Positions 54,307-62,858 of a stretch of 64,000 nt of DNA are shown here, piece by piece. The stretch comes from Jiangella sp. DSM 45060 (GTDB lineage Bacteria > Actinomycetota > Actinomycetes > Jiangellales > Jiangellaceae). The stretch is from NCBI RefSeq assembly GCF_900105175.1, contig NZ_LT629771.1, positions 558,001 through 622,000 of the forward strand, in the 5' to 3' direction. The notes beneath the pieces were generated by a model, which had not been told where the DNA came from, did not search any database, and saw only the letters and a list, made by a program, of their open reading frames with translations. How positions within the stretch are numbered: the first letter of the stretch is position 1; the number at the start of each line of letters is the position of its first letter. The position numbers and the translations under genes were made by a program.

Positions 54307-56481
54307 TCAGCGCGTGGCCGTCCGCCCACGGGTGCGGGTCACCAGCATGCCGCCGGCGGCCAGCAGCAGGACCGCCCCGAGCAGCACGCCGGCACCGGGG
54401 CCACCGGTGTCGGGCAGGTCCTCGCCGCTGCCGTCCTCGGCCGCGCCGCCGGCGTCGCCGGACTCGCCCGACGCGTCGCCCGAGGCGTCACCCGACCCGC
54501 CCGAGGCGTCCCCGCCGTCACCCGAGGAGCCGCCGTCGCCCGACGACTCGACGGTGACGGTGACGGAGGCGTCCGAGTCGAGCAGCTCGGGGTCGCCGCC
54601 GTCGCCGGCCGAGGCGGTCGCCGTCAGGGTGTAGTCGCCGGCCGCCAGTTCGGCCGCCGGGGTGAACGTCCAGTCGCCGTCCTCGTCGCGGTCCAGCGCG
54701 CCCTCGACGGCGGCCCGGCCGGCGTCGTCCGTCAACGTCACGTCCAGCTCCGCCGACGGGTACGAGCCGCCGCTGAAGACCTGGCCCGCGTCCCGCGACG
54801 GCTCGTCGATGGTCACGCCCGGCGCCGGGACGCCCAGGTCCGCGACGACGACGTCCTGGTAGTCGAGGCGGACCACCTGGGTGAGCAGCGCGTCGAAGCG
54901 GACGCCGATCGGCAGGTCCGCGTCCGGCGCGACCGACCAGCGGCCGTCGTCGGCGACGATGGCCGAGCCGAGCTCCTCGTCGTCGACGGTGAGGGTGACG
55001 GTGCCGCCGGGCTGGCCCGTCCCGGCGAACTCGACGTCGCCGGTCTGGCCGTCCTCCGGCGACTCCACCGCCAGCGGCGCGACCACCGGTGCCTCGTGCA
55101 GGCACGGGTCGGGCCGGTTGACGGGGGAGAGCTGCCGGTCGATGACGCCGCCGTCCTCGTTGCCGCGGAAGAACAGCCGCTGGACGTCGTCCTCGTCGGT
55201 GTCCCAGGTCCAGAACAGCCAGCCGGTGAGCTCGAACGCGCAGCTCTGGACCTGGTGGTGACGCATCGCCTCGGCGGCGCGGCCGATGTCGTCGCCGTAG
55301 CGGTCGCGCTGGGCGCCGAACTCGCCGTTGATCACGACGCCCTCGACCTGCGGCCACTCGACCGAGTTCAGCGCCTCCTCGAGGGTGTACTGCGGCGTCG
55401 GGTAGGTGTGGATGTCGAAGAAGTCCAGCGCCGACTCGCGGGTCAGCGTCGACACCCGGGCCGGGTAGCGGAAGTCGCCCTCGCAGGCGTCGCCGGCGCA
55501 GTGCGTGGCGAAGCCGTCGTAGCCGGGCTTGCCGACGGCCCGGTTGGTGAACGCGCCCATCGTCACCATGAGGTCGGGGTCCACGTCCTTGGCGGCGGCG
55601 GTGGCCGCGTCGGCGTAGGCGACGATGGTGTCGTCGGCGGCGGCCTGGCGCTGCTCGGGCACGGACATGTCGTAGGCGGTGCCGTCCGGCGCGGTGAAGG
55701 TGCCCGACGCCTGCGCGAACGGCGCCTCGTCGGCGGCGAACGTGGCCTCGTTGTCCAGCTGGAGCGCCAGGAACGTGCTCATCAGGGGGCCGAGCCGGTC
55801 CGTCATCTCGGTGGTGAAGTTGGCGAGGTACGCCTCCTTCGCCGCGACGAAGCCCTCGTACATGTAGTTCGTGTTGCGGCCCGAGACGTTCTCCGGCGGC
55901 GCGCTCTGCGCCACGATGTCGAAGTAGTACGCGTTCTGCGGGAACGCGTCCATCGACGGCAGCACGTACATGCCGTTGGCGGCCGCCCGGCGGACGAAGT
56001 CGGCGAGGTTGTCCAGGTACTCCGGGTTGCCGGTGCTGGTGTCGTCGTCGCCGTGGCCCAGGCCGTGCGGCGTGCCGTTGAGGTTGTCCTGGCCGTGGCC
56101 GGGGTCGACGAACACCCGGACGGTGTTGTAGCCCGCGGCGCTCTGTTCGGCCAGCGCGGCGCCGGCCCGCTCGCCGTCGTACTGTCCCGGCTCGAAGGTC
56201 GAGTGGTAGGGCTCCTCTGGGTTCCACGGCTGCGGCGCCAGGCGGACGTAGTTGTAGCCGCGCGGGATGAACGGCCGGCCGGTCTCGGTGTCGATGAGCT
56301 GACGGTTCTCGCCGGCGGCGATGCGCGGCAGCGGCTCGGCCGGGTCCTCCCGCGTCTCGGCCGCCGACGCGACCAGGCCGCCCAGCAGGCTCGTGACGAG
56401 CGTCAGCGCGGCCACACCGCCCAGCGCAGATCGGCTGCGCAGGCTTTTCCGTATCACGTAGATCTCCAGGATTGTGTTCAC
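54307..56481 (-). CDS. Cell-wall-anchored GH5-like glycoside hydrolase
   Basis: A 724-aa surface protein. A signal peptide spans residues ~10-41. The (beta/alpha)8 catalytic domain (~50-440) is of GH5/mannanase-cellulase type: FIPRGYNYVRL at its start, likely acid/base Glu245 (LQLDNEATF) and nucleophile Glu387 (VVINGEFGA). Two Ig-like beta domains follow (~465-645), then a Ser/Gly/Asp-rich spacer. The sortase signal is LPDTG at 689, followed by a hydrophobic segment and basic tail RTRGRTATR. It is displayed on the cell wall to cut a beta-glycan. It is convergent with the kinase gene and ends next to their shared terminator. Confidence 0.87.
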   Translation of the reverse strand: MNTILEIYVIRKSLRSRSALGGVAALTLVTSLLGGLVASAAETREDPAEPLPRIAAGENRQLIDTETGRPFIPRGYNYVRLAPQPWNPEEPYHSTFEPGQYDGERAGAALAEQSAAGYNTVRVFVDPGHGQDNLNGTPHGLGHGDDDTSTGNPEYLDNLADFVRRAAANGMYVLPSMDAFPQNAYYFDIVAQSAPPENVSGRNTNYMYEGFVAAKEAYLANFTTEMTDRLGPLMSTFLALQLDNEATFAADEAPFAQASGTFTAPDGTAYDMSVPEQRQAAADDTIVAYADAATAAAKDVDPDLMVTMGAFTNRAVGKPGYDGFATHCAGDACEGDFRYPARVSTLTRESALDFFDIHTYPTPQYTLEEALNSVEWPQVEGVVINGEFGAQRDRYGDDIGRAAEAMRHHQVQSCAFELTGWLFWTWDTDEDDVQRLFFRGNEDGGVIDRQLSPVNRPDPCLHEAPVVAPLAVESPEDGQTGDVEFAGTGQPGGTVTLTVDDEELGSAIVADDGRWSVAPDADLPIGVRFDALLTQVVRLDYQDVVVADLGVPAPGVTIDEPSRDAGQVFSGGSYPSAELDVTLTDDAGRAAVEGALDRDEDGDWTFTPAAELAAGDYTLTATASAGDGGDPELLDSDASVTVTVESSGDGGSSGDGGDASGGSGDASGDASGESGDAGGAAEDGSGEDLPDTGGPGAGVLLGAVLLLAAGGMLVTRTRGRTATR

Positions 56482-56614
56482 GTGTGGGACGACGGCGTCA
56501 GCGGCGCGAGCGCGCAGATGACACCAGTCGGGACCGTAGGCGTGCGCACGGCAGAGCTGGAGAGCCGGAACGGGGCCGGCGTCCCCGGTCGGTCACGGAC
56601 CGGTAACGACGGCG

Positions 56615-57511
56615 TCAGCCAAGGCCGGGGACCCGGGTCAGCTTGTCCGGATTGCGCACACCGTCGATCGCGGTGATGCGGCCCCCGTCGACGGTGAACG
56701 CCATGACCGTCAGCACGCCGTCGTCGTGGCGGACGGCGACGCCGGGCGCGCCGTTGACGTCGGCGACGTGGACCTCGAACACGGACAACCGGCTGTAGTG
56801 CACCAGCGCGTGCGCGACGCGGTCGGCGCCGTAGAGGATCTTCGGCAGCGTCGAGACCTTGCCGCCGCCGTCGCTGCGCAGGACGACGTCGGGATCGAGC
56901 AGCGCGATCAGCCCGGGGAGGTCGCCCCGGCTGCAGGCGGCCATGAACGCGTCGACCAGCTCGCGCTGCTCGGCGCCGGTGGCCGGGAGCCGCGGCCGGG
57001 TGCCCTCCACGTGCCGGCGAGCCCGCGAGGCCAGCTGCCGCACGGCCGCCGGCGACCGCCCGACCACGTCGGCGACCTCGGGGAAGGGCATGCTGAACAC
57101 GTCGTGCAGGACGAATGCCGTGCGCTCGGCGGGGGAGAGCTGCTCGAGGACCACCAGCAGCGCCATGCTCACCGACTCGTCCAGCGTGACGCGGTCGGCG
57201 GGGTCGAGCTCGCGGGTCTCGACCAGCGGCTCGGGCAGCCACGTCCCGACGTACTGCTCGCGGCGGGCCCGCGCGCTGCCGAGGGCGTCGAGCGCCAGCC
57301 GGCTGACGGTGGTGGTCAGCCAGGCGGCGAGGTCGCGGACGGTGCCGGGGTCGTCGAGCCCGCGCAGCCGCAGCCACGCCTCCTGGACGCAGTCCTCGGC
57401 GTCGGCCAGCGAGCCCGTCATGGTGTAGGCGACCCGCAGCAGCCGCGGCCGGTTCGCCTCGAACGAGCGAGCCAGCTGGTCGTCGGCGTCTCGTGCGTTC
57501 ATCGCTCCCAT
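56615..57511 (-). CDS. ECF41-family RNA polymerase sigma factor
   Basis: 298 aa. Sigma region 2 is at the N-terminus (RVAYTMTGSLADAEDCVQEA) and region 4 follows (LSPAERTAFVLHDVFSMPF, EVADVVGRSPAAVRQLASRA). A SnoaL-like C-terminal domain replaces an anti-sigma factor: DGGGK and NPDKL are the two motifs that define ECF41. The C-terminal domain tunes the activity of the sigma factor. The ATG at 57511 fits a leaderless mRNA from the ECF41 promoter in front; ATG 57502, with GGGAG before it, is an alternative. It is divergent from an MMPL transporter with the same promoter type. Confidence 0.93.
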   Translation of the reverse strand: MGAMNARDADDQLARSFEANRPRLLRVAYTMTGSLADAEDCVQEAWLRLRGLDDPGTVRDLAAWLTTTVSRLALDALGSARARREQYVGTWLPEPLVETRELDPADRVTLDESVSMALLVVLEQLSPAERTAFVLHDVFSMPFPEVADVVGRSPAAVRQLASRARRHVEGTRPRLPATGAEQRELVDAFMAACSRGDLPGLIALLDPDVVLRSDGGGKVSTLPKILYGADRVAHALVHYSRLSVFEVHVADVNGAPGVAVRHDDGVLTVMAFTVDGGRITAIDGVRNPDKLTRVPGLG

Positions 57512-57519
57512 GCCTGGTT

Positions 57520-57579
57520 GACGACACAGCCGTCACCACTGTGACACGTCGATGTCACACCTCGCCGGGCTGCGTCGTC
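57520..57579. promoter_or_regulatory. Back-to-back ECF41 promoters
   Basis: Rightward: TGTCACA (57553-57559), 16 nt, CGTC (57576-57579), seven bases before the GTG of the MMPL gene. Leftward: TGTCACA (complement of 57540-57546), 16 nt, CGTC (complement of 57520-57523), eight bases before the sigma gene ATG. TGTCACA-N16-CGTC is the known ECF41 promoter form. The two -35 elements face away from a shared 20-bp inverted repeat (57540-57559). Confidence 0.85.
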
Positions 57580-57586
57580 ACCACAC

Positions 57587-59767
57587 GTGACCACGCCACA
57601 GTTGAACCGCGAAGAAGAAGCCACGCAGCCACCCGCGCGGTCCGGGGTGTTCGTCCGCATCGCCGGGTTCGCGTACCGCCGCAAGTGGATCGCCCTGATC
57701 CTGTGGGTGGCGGTCCTGATCGGCGTGTGGGGCGTCGCCACCGCCGTGGGCGACGCGTACAAGAACGACACCTCGCTCCCGGGCACGGAGGCACAGGCCG
57801 CCGCCGACCTGCTGAAGGAGCATGGAGCGGAGCGCGCCGGGGACACCATCGACATCGTCCTGCACGACGAGGGCGGGCTGACCGGTGTGCGGGAGCGGGT
57901 CGAGCCGATGCTCGCGGAGGTCGCCGAGCTGCCCAACGTCGGCGACGTCCTGAGCGTCTACGACAACCCGACCGCCGTCTCCGAGGACGGCACCATCGGC
58001 TACGCCACCGTGCAGCTCGAGGTGCCGTCCGACGACATGCCGACCGAGGACACCGAACGCATCCTCGACGTCGCGCAGGCGATCGAGGGCGACGGACTCC
58101 AGGTCGAACTGGGCGGTGACGCCGTCCGGCTGATCGCGGAGGCCGAGACCGGCGTCGGGGAGACGGCCGGCCTGGTGGCCGCGATGGTGATCCTGGTGCT
58201 GATGTTCGGCACGTTCATCGCCGCCGGCCTGCCCATCATGATCGCCCTCTTCGCGGTCGGCTCGACGGTCGGCATCATCGTCCTGGCGTCGCACGTCTTC
58301 ACCATCGCGTCCTGGACGCCGCCGATCATGTTCCTCGTCGGCCTCGGCGTCGGCATCGACTACGCGTTGCTGATCTTCGCCCGCTACCGCGCGGAACTGG
58401 TGCGCGGCGTCGAGCCGGAACGGGCCACCGTCACGGCCATGGACGCCGCGGGCCGCTCGGTGTTCTTCGCCGGCTGCACCGTCATCCTGGCGCTGCTCGG
58501 CCTCACCGCCCTCGGCCTCGGCTCGATCCAGGGCATGGCGCTGTCCGTGGCGCTGACGGTGCTGATGACGATGCTCGCCTCGCTGACGCTGCTGCCCGCG
58601 CTGCTCGGCATCTTCGGCAAGCGCTTCGCCCGCCAGTTCCTCGCGCGGGCCGAGAAGCGCCGGGCCAAGGGCAAGACCGAGGACGGCGACGGCTGGCGCA
58701 AGCTCGCGGCGGCGGTGCAGAAGCGCCCGCTGGCGACGCTGGTGGCGGCGGCGGTGCTGCTCGGCGCGCTCGCCTTCCCGGCGCTGAGCATCCGGCTCGG
58801 CTTCAACGACGCGGGCAACGACCCCAGCGACTCCACCAGCCGGCAGGCCTACGACCTGCTCTCCGACGGCTTCGGCCCCGGGTTCAACGGGCCGCTGCTG
58901 GTCGTGACCGACGGCGGCGCCGGCAGCGCCGACGAGGCCGCCGCCGCGGCGGTGCGGGCGCTGGGCGAGACCGAGGGCGTCGCGGCCACCGCGGACCCGA
59001 TCCCCACGCCGGACGGCGAGGCCGCGACCGTCCTCGTCTACCCCACCACCTCGCCGCAGGACGGGGAGACCACGGAGCTGGTCCGCACCCTGCGCGAGGA
59101 CGTGCTGCCGGGGCTGACGGCGGACAACGGCGCGGAGTACCTCGTGGGCGGGGCCACGGCCGCGTCCGAGGACTACGCGGGCAAGCTCGCCGACCGGATG
59201 CCGCTGTTCATCCTCATCGTCGTGGGGCTCGCGATAGTCCTGCTGATGGCGGTGTTCCGGTCGGTCCTCATCCCGCTGAAGGCCGCGTTCCTGAACCTGC
59301 TCAGCATCGGTGCCGCGCTCGGCGCGATGAAGCTGGTCTTCCAGGACGGCGCGCTCGGCTTCGAGGGCGGGCCGATCGAGGCGTACGTGCCGGTGATGGT
59401 CTTCGCCATCGTCTTCGGCCTCTCGATGGACTACGAGATCTTCCTGATCTCCCGCATGCACGAGGAATGGGTCCGCTCCGGCAAACGGAACCCGGCGCAT
59501 GCCGTGCGGGAGGGCCTGGCCCACACCGGCACCGTGATCACGGCGGCGGGCTCGATCATGATCGTGATCTTCGCGGCCTTCGTTCTCAGCCCGCAACGGC
59601 TGCTGCAACAGGCGGGCCTGGCCTTCGCGGTGGCGATCTTCGTCGACGCGGTCATCATCCGGTGCATGGTGGTGCCGGCGGCGATGCAGCTGATGGGACG
59701 GCGCGCCTGGTGGATGCCGGCGCCACTGGCCCGGCTGCTGCCGAAGGTCGAGCTGGAGCGCACCTGA
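57587..59767 (+). CDS. MMPL/RND-family transporter under ECF41 control
   Basis: A 726-aa membrane protein. TM1 is near residue 30 (WIALILWVAVLIGVWGVATA). Two halves each carry an extracytoplasmic domain and a five-helix bundle. The hallmark motifs are GIDYALLIFARYRAEL and GLSMDYEIFLISRMHEEW. It is of normal length, unlike the longer homologue at 2759. The start GTG is at 57587, seven bases after the -10 motif, so the mRNA is probably leaderless. It likely exports a lipid or toxic compound in response to the signal sensed through ECF41. Confidence 0.92.
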   Translation: MTTPQLNREEEATQPPARSGVFVRIAGFAYRRKWIALILWVAVLIGVWGVATAVGDAYKNDTSLPGTEAQAAADLLKEHGAERAGDTIDIVLHDEGGLTGVRERVEPMLAEVAELPNVGDVLSVYDNPTAVSEDGTIGYATVQLEVPSDDMPTEDTERILDVAQAIEGDGLQVELGGDAVRLIAEAETGVGETAGLVAAMVILVLMFGTFIAAGLPIMIALFAVGSTVGIIVLASHVFTIASWTPPIMFLVGLGVGIDYALLIFARYRAELVRGVEPERATVTAMDAAGRSVFFAGCTVILALLGLTALGLGSIQGMALSVALTVLMTMLASLTLLPALLGIFGKRFARQFLARAEKRRAKGKTEDGDGWRKLAAAVQKRPLATLVAAAVLLGALAFPALSIRLGFNDAGNDPSDSTSRQAYDLLSDGFGPGFNGPLLVVTDGGAGSADEAAAAAVRALGETEGVAATADPIPTPDGEAATVLVYPTTSPQDGETTELVRTLREDVLPGLTADNGAEYLVGGATAASEDYAGKLADRMPLFILIVVGLAIVLLMAVFRSVLIPLKAAFLNLLSIGAALGAMKLVFQDGALGFEGGPIEAYVPVMVFAIVFGLSMDYEIFLISRMHEEWVRSGKRNPAHAVREGLAHTGTVITAAGSIMIVIFAAFVLSPQRLLQQAGLAFAVAIFVDAVIIRCMVVPAAMQLMGRRAWWMPAPLARLLPKVELERT

Positions 59768-59785
59768 GCGGCGGCTCCGGCCGCT
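59767..59785. terminator. Short hairpin between convergent genes
   Basis: AGCGGC / GCCGCT arms around GGCTCCG, overlapping the MMPL stop codon and the end of the convergent small gene. Confidence 0.4.
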
Positions 59786-60008
59786 ACGGCAGGTCGTCGC
59801 CGTCGCCGCTGTGGTTGCCGGCGCCGGCGGCGGCGGGCGGTTCCGTCGCGTCGGTCACGAAGCTGCCCATGCTGGGCCAGGTGGCGACCAGCCCGCGCTC
59901 GCGCGGGACCACCATCGCGCGGCCGGCGTGGATCTGCGCGGTCAGGTAGTCGGCGAGCCGGAGATACGTGTAGCCGGGGAGGTTCGGGTCCGGGTCGAAG
60001 TCGGGCAC
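59784..60008 (-). CDS. Small GntR-like N-terminal fragment
   Basis: 74 aa beginning (GTG) PDFDPDPNLPGYTYLRLADY, then LTAQIHAGRAMVVPRERGL. This matches the opening of GntR regulators (Y-x-x-LADYLxxxIxxG...PxER), but the recognition helix and effector domain are absent and the C-terminus is Ala/Gly/Asp-rich. Either it is a truncated remnant or a stand-alone small protein. The ribosome site is weak (GAGGTTCCAGGGCC). Confidence 0.45.
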   Translation of the reverse strand: MPDFDPDPNLPGYTYLRLADYLTAQIHAGRAMVVPRERGLVATWPSMGSFVTDATEPPAAAGAGNHSGDGDDLP

Positions 60009-60087
60009 GGCCCTGGAACCTCAGGGCGGCCCCGAACGCCCGTCGTCGATGGGACGCGGCCCACCACGGTGTGGAGCACTGCCTAGC

Positions 60088-60729
60088 TCAGGGCTGCAGC
60101 CGGCCGGCCGTCCACTCGGCGTCGTGGGCGGGGCGGGTGTAGCGCAGCCGGCGGTGCAGCCGGGTCGGGCTGCCGTACCAGAACTCCACCTCGCGCGGCA
60201 CCAGCCGGTACGCCGTCCAGGCGTCGGGCCGGGGGATCGGCCGGGCCGACGCGAGCAGGGCGCGGGCCCGAGCGTGCAGGTCGGCTTCGTCGGCCAGCGG
60301 CGCGCTCTGCCGCGACACCGCGCTGGCGGCCTGGGCGTCGCGGGGACGCTCGGCGAACAGCTGGTCGGCCAGCTCCGCGGGCAGCCGCTCGACCTCGCCG
60401 GCGGCGGTGACCTGCTGCAGCGTCTCGCGCCAGTAGAAGGTGACCGACGCCCAGGGTTGGTGGGCGAGGTGGCGGCCCTTGCGGCCGTCGGCGGCGCTGG
60501 TGAAGACGAGCCCGCGGTCGTCGACCTCCTTGAGCAGCAGTACCCGGCTGGACGGGCGGCCCGCCTCGTCGGCCGTCGCCAGCACGACGGCCGCCGGCTC
60601 GCGCACCCCGTGCTCGGCGGCGGCCGCCAGCCAGGACCGCAGCAGGCCCAGCGGCTCGGCCGGCGGGTGGTCGAACTCGGGCAGCTCGAGGTCCGTCGCG
60701 CCGCTGAGGGTCTGGGTCCGATCCGTCAC
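60088..60729 (-). CDS. pdxH: Pyridoxamine 5'-phosphate oxidase family (PdxH-like)
   Basis: A 213-aa FMN enzyme of vitamin B6 metabolism, oxidising pyridoxine or pyridoxamine 5'-phosphate to PLP. FMN and substrate motifs: PSSRVLLLKEVDDRGLVF, TSAADGRKGRHLAHQPWASV, FYWRETLQQV and the C-terminal EVEFWYGSPTRLHRRLRY. The usual C-terminal RLAP is RLQP here. Its start lies 10 bp after the ABC permease stop, so it could be co-transcribed with the importer. A PhzG-like relative acting on another substrate is less likely but possible. Confidence 0.85.
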   Translation of the reverse strand: MTDRTQTLSGATDLELPEFDHPPAEPLGLLRSWLAAAAEHGVREPAAVVLATADEAGRPSSRVLLLKEVDDRGLVFTSAADGRKGRHLAHQPWASVTFYWRETLQQVTAAGEVERLPAELADQLFAERPRDAQAASAVSRQSAPLADEADLHARARALLASARPIPRPDAWTAYRLVPREVEFWYGSPTRLHRRLRYTRPAHDAEWTAGRLQP

Positions 60730-60738
60730 CCGGCCAGG

Positions 60739-61797
60739 CTATCCGCCCGTCTCCGACCGGCGCCGGGCGGCGAGGACGCGCTGGAGGATGACGAAGACCA
60801 GCAGGATGCCGCCGGTGATGATGGTCGTCATCTCCGGGCGGATGCCGCCGTCGCGGGTGATGAGGACGTTCATCAGGCCGAGCACCAGCGCGCCCACCAC
60901 CGAGCCGAGCACGTACCCGGTCCCGCCGGTGAGCAGCGTGCCGCCGATGACGACCGCCGCGATCGCGTCGAGCTCCCAGCCGATGCCGGTGATGTTCTGC
61001 GCGCTGCCCAGCCGCGACGTGTAGACGACGGCGGCGATGCCGGCGAGCGTGCCGCTGATGACGTAGATGCCCAGCTTCGTCGCCGGGACCGGCAGGCCCA
61101 TCAGCGTGGCCGACTGCTCCGAGCCGCCGATCGCGTACACGGTGCGGCCGAACCGGGTCCGGTGCAGCACGAGGAACCCGAGCACGACGATGACGATGGC
61201 GGCGACCACGCCCGGCGTGATGACCAGGTCGTTCACCTTGTCGCCGTCGATGATCTTCAGCTGGGTGGCCAGGTCGCGGATCGCGGAGTCGTCGGCCAGC
61301 CGCTCGGGGACGGTGCTCAGCATCGACGCGAGCCCGCGGGCGAGGAACATCGTCGCCAGCGTCGCGATGAACGGTTGCACCCCGAAGTACTGGATCAGCA
61401 CGCCCGAGATCAGTCCCAGCACCGAGCCGATCAGCACCATGACGAGCACGGCGGCCACCGGGTGCCAGCCCGCGTTGGACAGCATGACCCCGGCGACGCT
61501 GCTGAACGCGATGACGGCGCCGACGGACAGGTCGATGCCGCCGGTGAGGATGACGAACGTGAGCCCGACCGCGAGGATGATCAGGTGCGAGTTGTTGACC
61601 AGCAGGTTCGACAGCGTGTTGAACTGGACGATGCGGCCGTACGCCATCTCGCCGTAGATGATCATGCCGACGAAGATGAGCAGGGCGGCCACGGTGGGCA
61701 GGGCCGAGAGCCGCGCCCCCAGGCGGTCCGAGAGCGAGGGGCGCGACGGCGCCGGGCCGGGCGCGGACCCGGTCGGCGGTCGAGTCGTGACGGTCAT
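60739..61797 (-). CDS. Sugar ABC permease (YjfF/RbsC-like)
   Basis: 352 aa with about nine TM helices, BPD_transp_2 family. LTFVILTGGIDLSVGAVIAF and GVQPFIATLATMFLARGL are characteristic, and GGTLLTGGTGYVLGSVVGAL is the late conserved loop. It pairs with the permease encoded just upstream (ATGA overlap). YtfT-YjfF-type pairs import galactofuranose or related sugars in other bacteria; the substrate here is inferred only from family. Confidence 0.9.
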   Translation of the reverse strand: MTVTTRPPTGSAPGPAPSRPSLSDRLGARLSALPTVAALLIFVGMIIYGEMAYGRIVQFNTLSNLLVNNSHLIILAVGLTFVILTGGIDLSVGAVIAFSSVAGVMLSNAGWHPVAAVLVMVLIGSVLGLISGVLIQYFGVQPFIATLATMFLARGLASMLSTVPERLADDSAIRDLATQLKIIDGDKVNDLVITPGVVAAIVIVVLGFLVLHRTRFGRTVYAIGGSEQSATLMGLPVPATKLGIYVISGTLAGIAAVVYTSRLGSAQNITGIGWELDAIAAVVIGGTLLTGGTGYVLGSVVGALVLGLMNVLITRDGGIRPEMTTIITGGILLVFVILQRVLAARRRSETGG

Positions 61798-62858
61798 GCG
61801 GCGACGGCCTCCTTCTGCGACTGCGCCCGGAGGGCACGGCGGTGCCGGAACAGCGACCGGACGCGCTCGGACTGCAGCAGGCAGAGCACGACGATCACGA
61901 TGGCCTTGAACGCGGGCGTGGCCGAGGCCGGGATGCCGAGGAACACGACGGTCTTGTCGAGGGTCGCGATCAGCAGCCCGCCGATCACGGCGCCGCCGAT
62001 GGAGAACTTGCCGCCGGCCAGCGACGTCCCGCCTATGACGACGGCGAGGATCGCGTCCAGTTCCAGCTGGTAGCCGGTGCGCGACACGTCCACCGTCATG
62101 ACGCTGGCGGTCGCGAACACGCCGGCGATGCCGGCCAGCAGCCCGCTCGCCGAGTAGACGGTCAGCAGCAGGGTGCGCCGCTTGACGCCGGCGAGCCGGC
62201 TGGCCCGCGAGTCCATCCCGATCGCCTCCAGCATGAGGCCGAGCGCGCTGCGCCGCACCAGCAGCCACACCAGCGCGACGATCGCCATGGCCAGCAGGAA
62301 CACCACCGGGATCCCGACGACGTAGCCGTTGGCCAGCCACGCGAACGAATCGTTGTCGGCGGTGGTGTTCTGCCCGCCGGTGATGACCTTCGCGATGCCG
62401 CGTCCGGCCAGCATCATCACCAGCGTGCTGATGAACGGCTGCAGCCCGACGACGGAGACGAGGACGCCGTTCACGGCGCCCAGCACGGTCGCGATGCCGA
62501 GCGCGACGGCCAGCGTCACCGCCGCGTTGCCGGCCGTGCCGTCCATGCCGCTCAGCAGTTCCATCGACACCGCGCCGGCGACGACCATGATCGAGCCGAC
62601 GGACAGGTCGATGCCGCTGGTGGCGACGACGAGGCACATGCCGACGGCGATCATCAGGATCGGCGCGGCCGCGCGCAGGATGTCGATGAGGTTGCCGGAC
62701 AGCCGCCCGGTCTCGTCGTTGTAGCCGATGGAGAGATAGCTCGGGTCCTTGGCGACGTTGATCGCCAGCAGCGCCACGATCGCGATGACGCCCCAGAACG
62801 CCTGGTTGCGCACGATCGCCCCGCGCCCGGCGGCCAGCCGCGCGGCCACGTCCCTCAT
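61794..62858 (-). CDS. Sugar ABC permease (YtfT/RbsC-like)
   Basis: 354 aa, a paralogue of the next gene's product. Conserved segments are CLVVATSGIDLSVGSIMVVA, GLQPFISTLVMMLAGRGIAK and GGTSLAGGKFSIGGAVIGGL. It starts at an ATGA overlap with the ATPase gene and overlaps the second permease the same way, so all three are coupled. Confidence 0.9.
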   Translation of the reverse strand: MRDVAARLAAGRGAIVRNQAFWGVIAIVALLAINVAKDPSYLSIGYNDETGRLSGNLIDILRAAAPILMIAVGMCLVVATSGIDLSVGSIMVVAGAVSMELLSGMDGTAGNAAVTLAVALGIATVLGAVNGVLVSVVGLQPFISTLVMMLAGRGIAKVITGGQNTTADNDSFAWLANGYVVGIPVVFLLAMAIVALVWLLVRRSALGLMLEAIGMDSRASRLAGVKRRTLLLTVYSASGLLAGIAGVFATASVMTVDVSRTGYQLELDAILAVVIGGTSLAGGKFSIGGAVIGGLLIATLDKTVVFLGIPASATPAFKAIVIVVLCLLQSERVRSLFRHRRALRAQSQKEAVAA

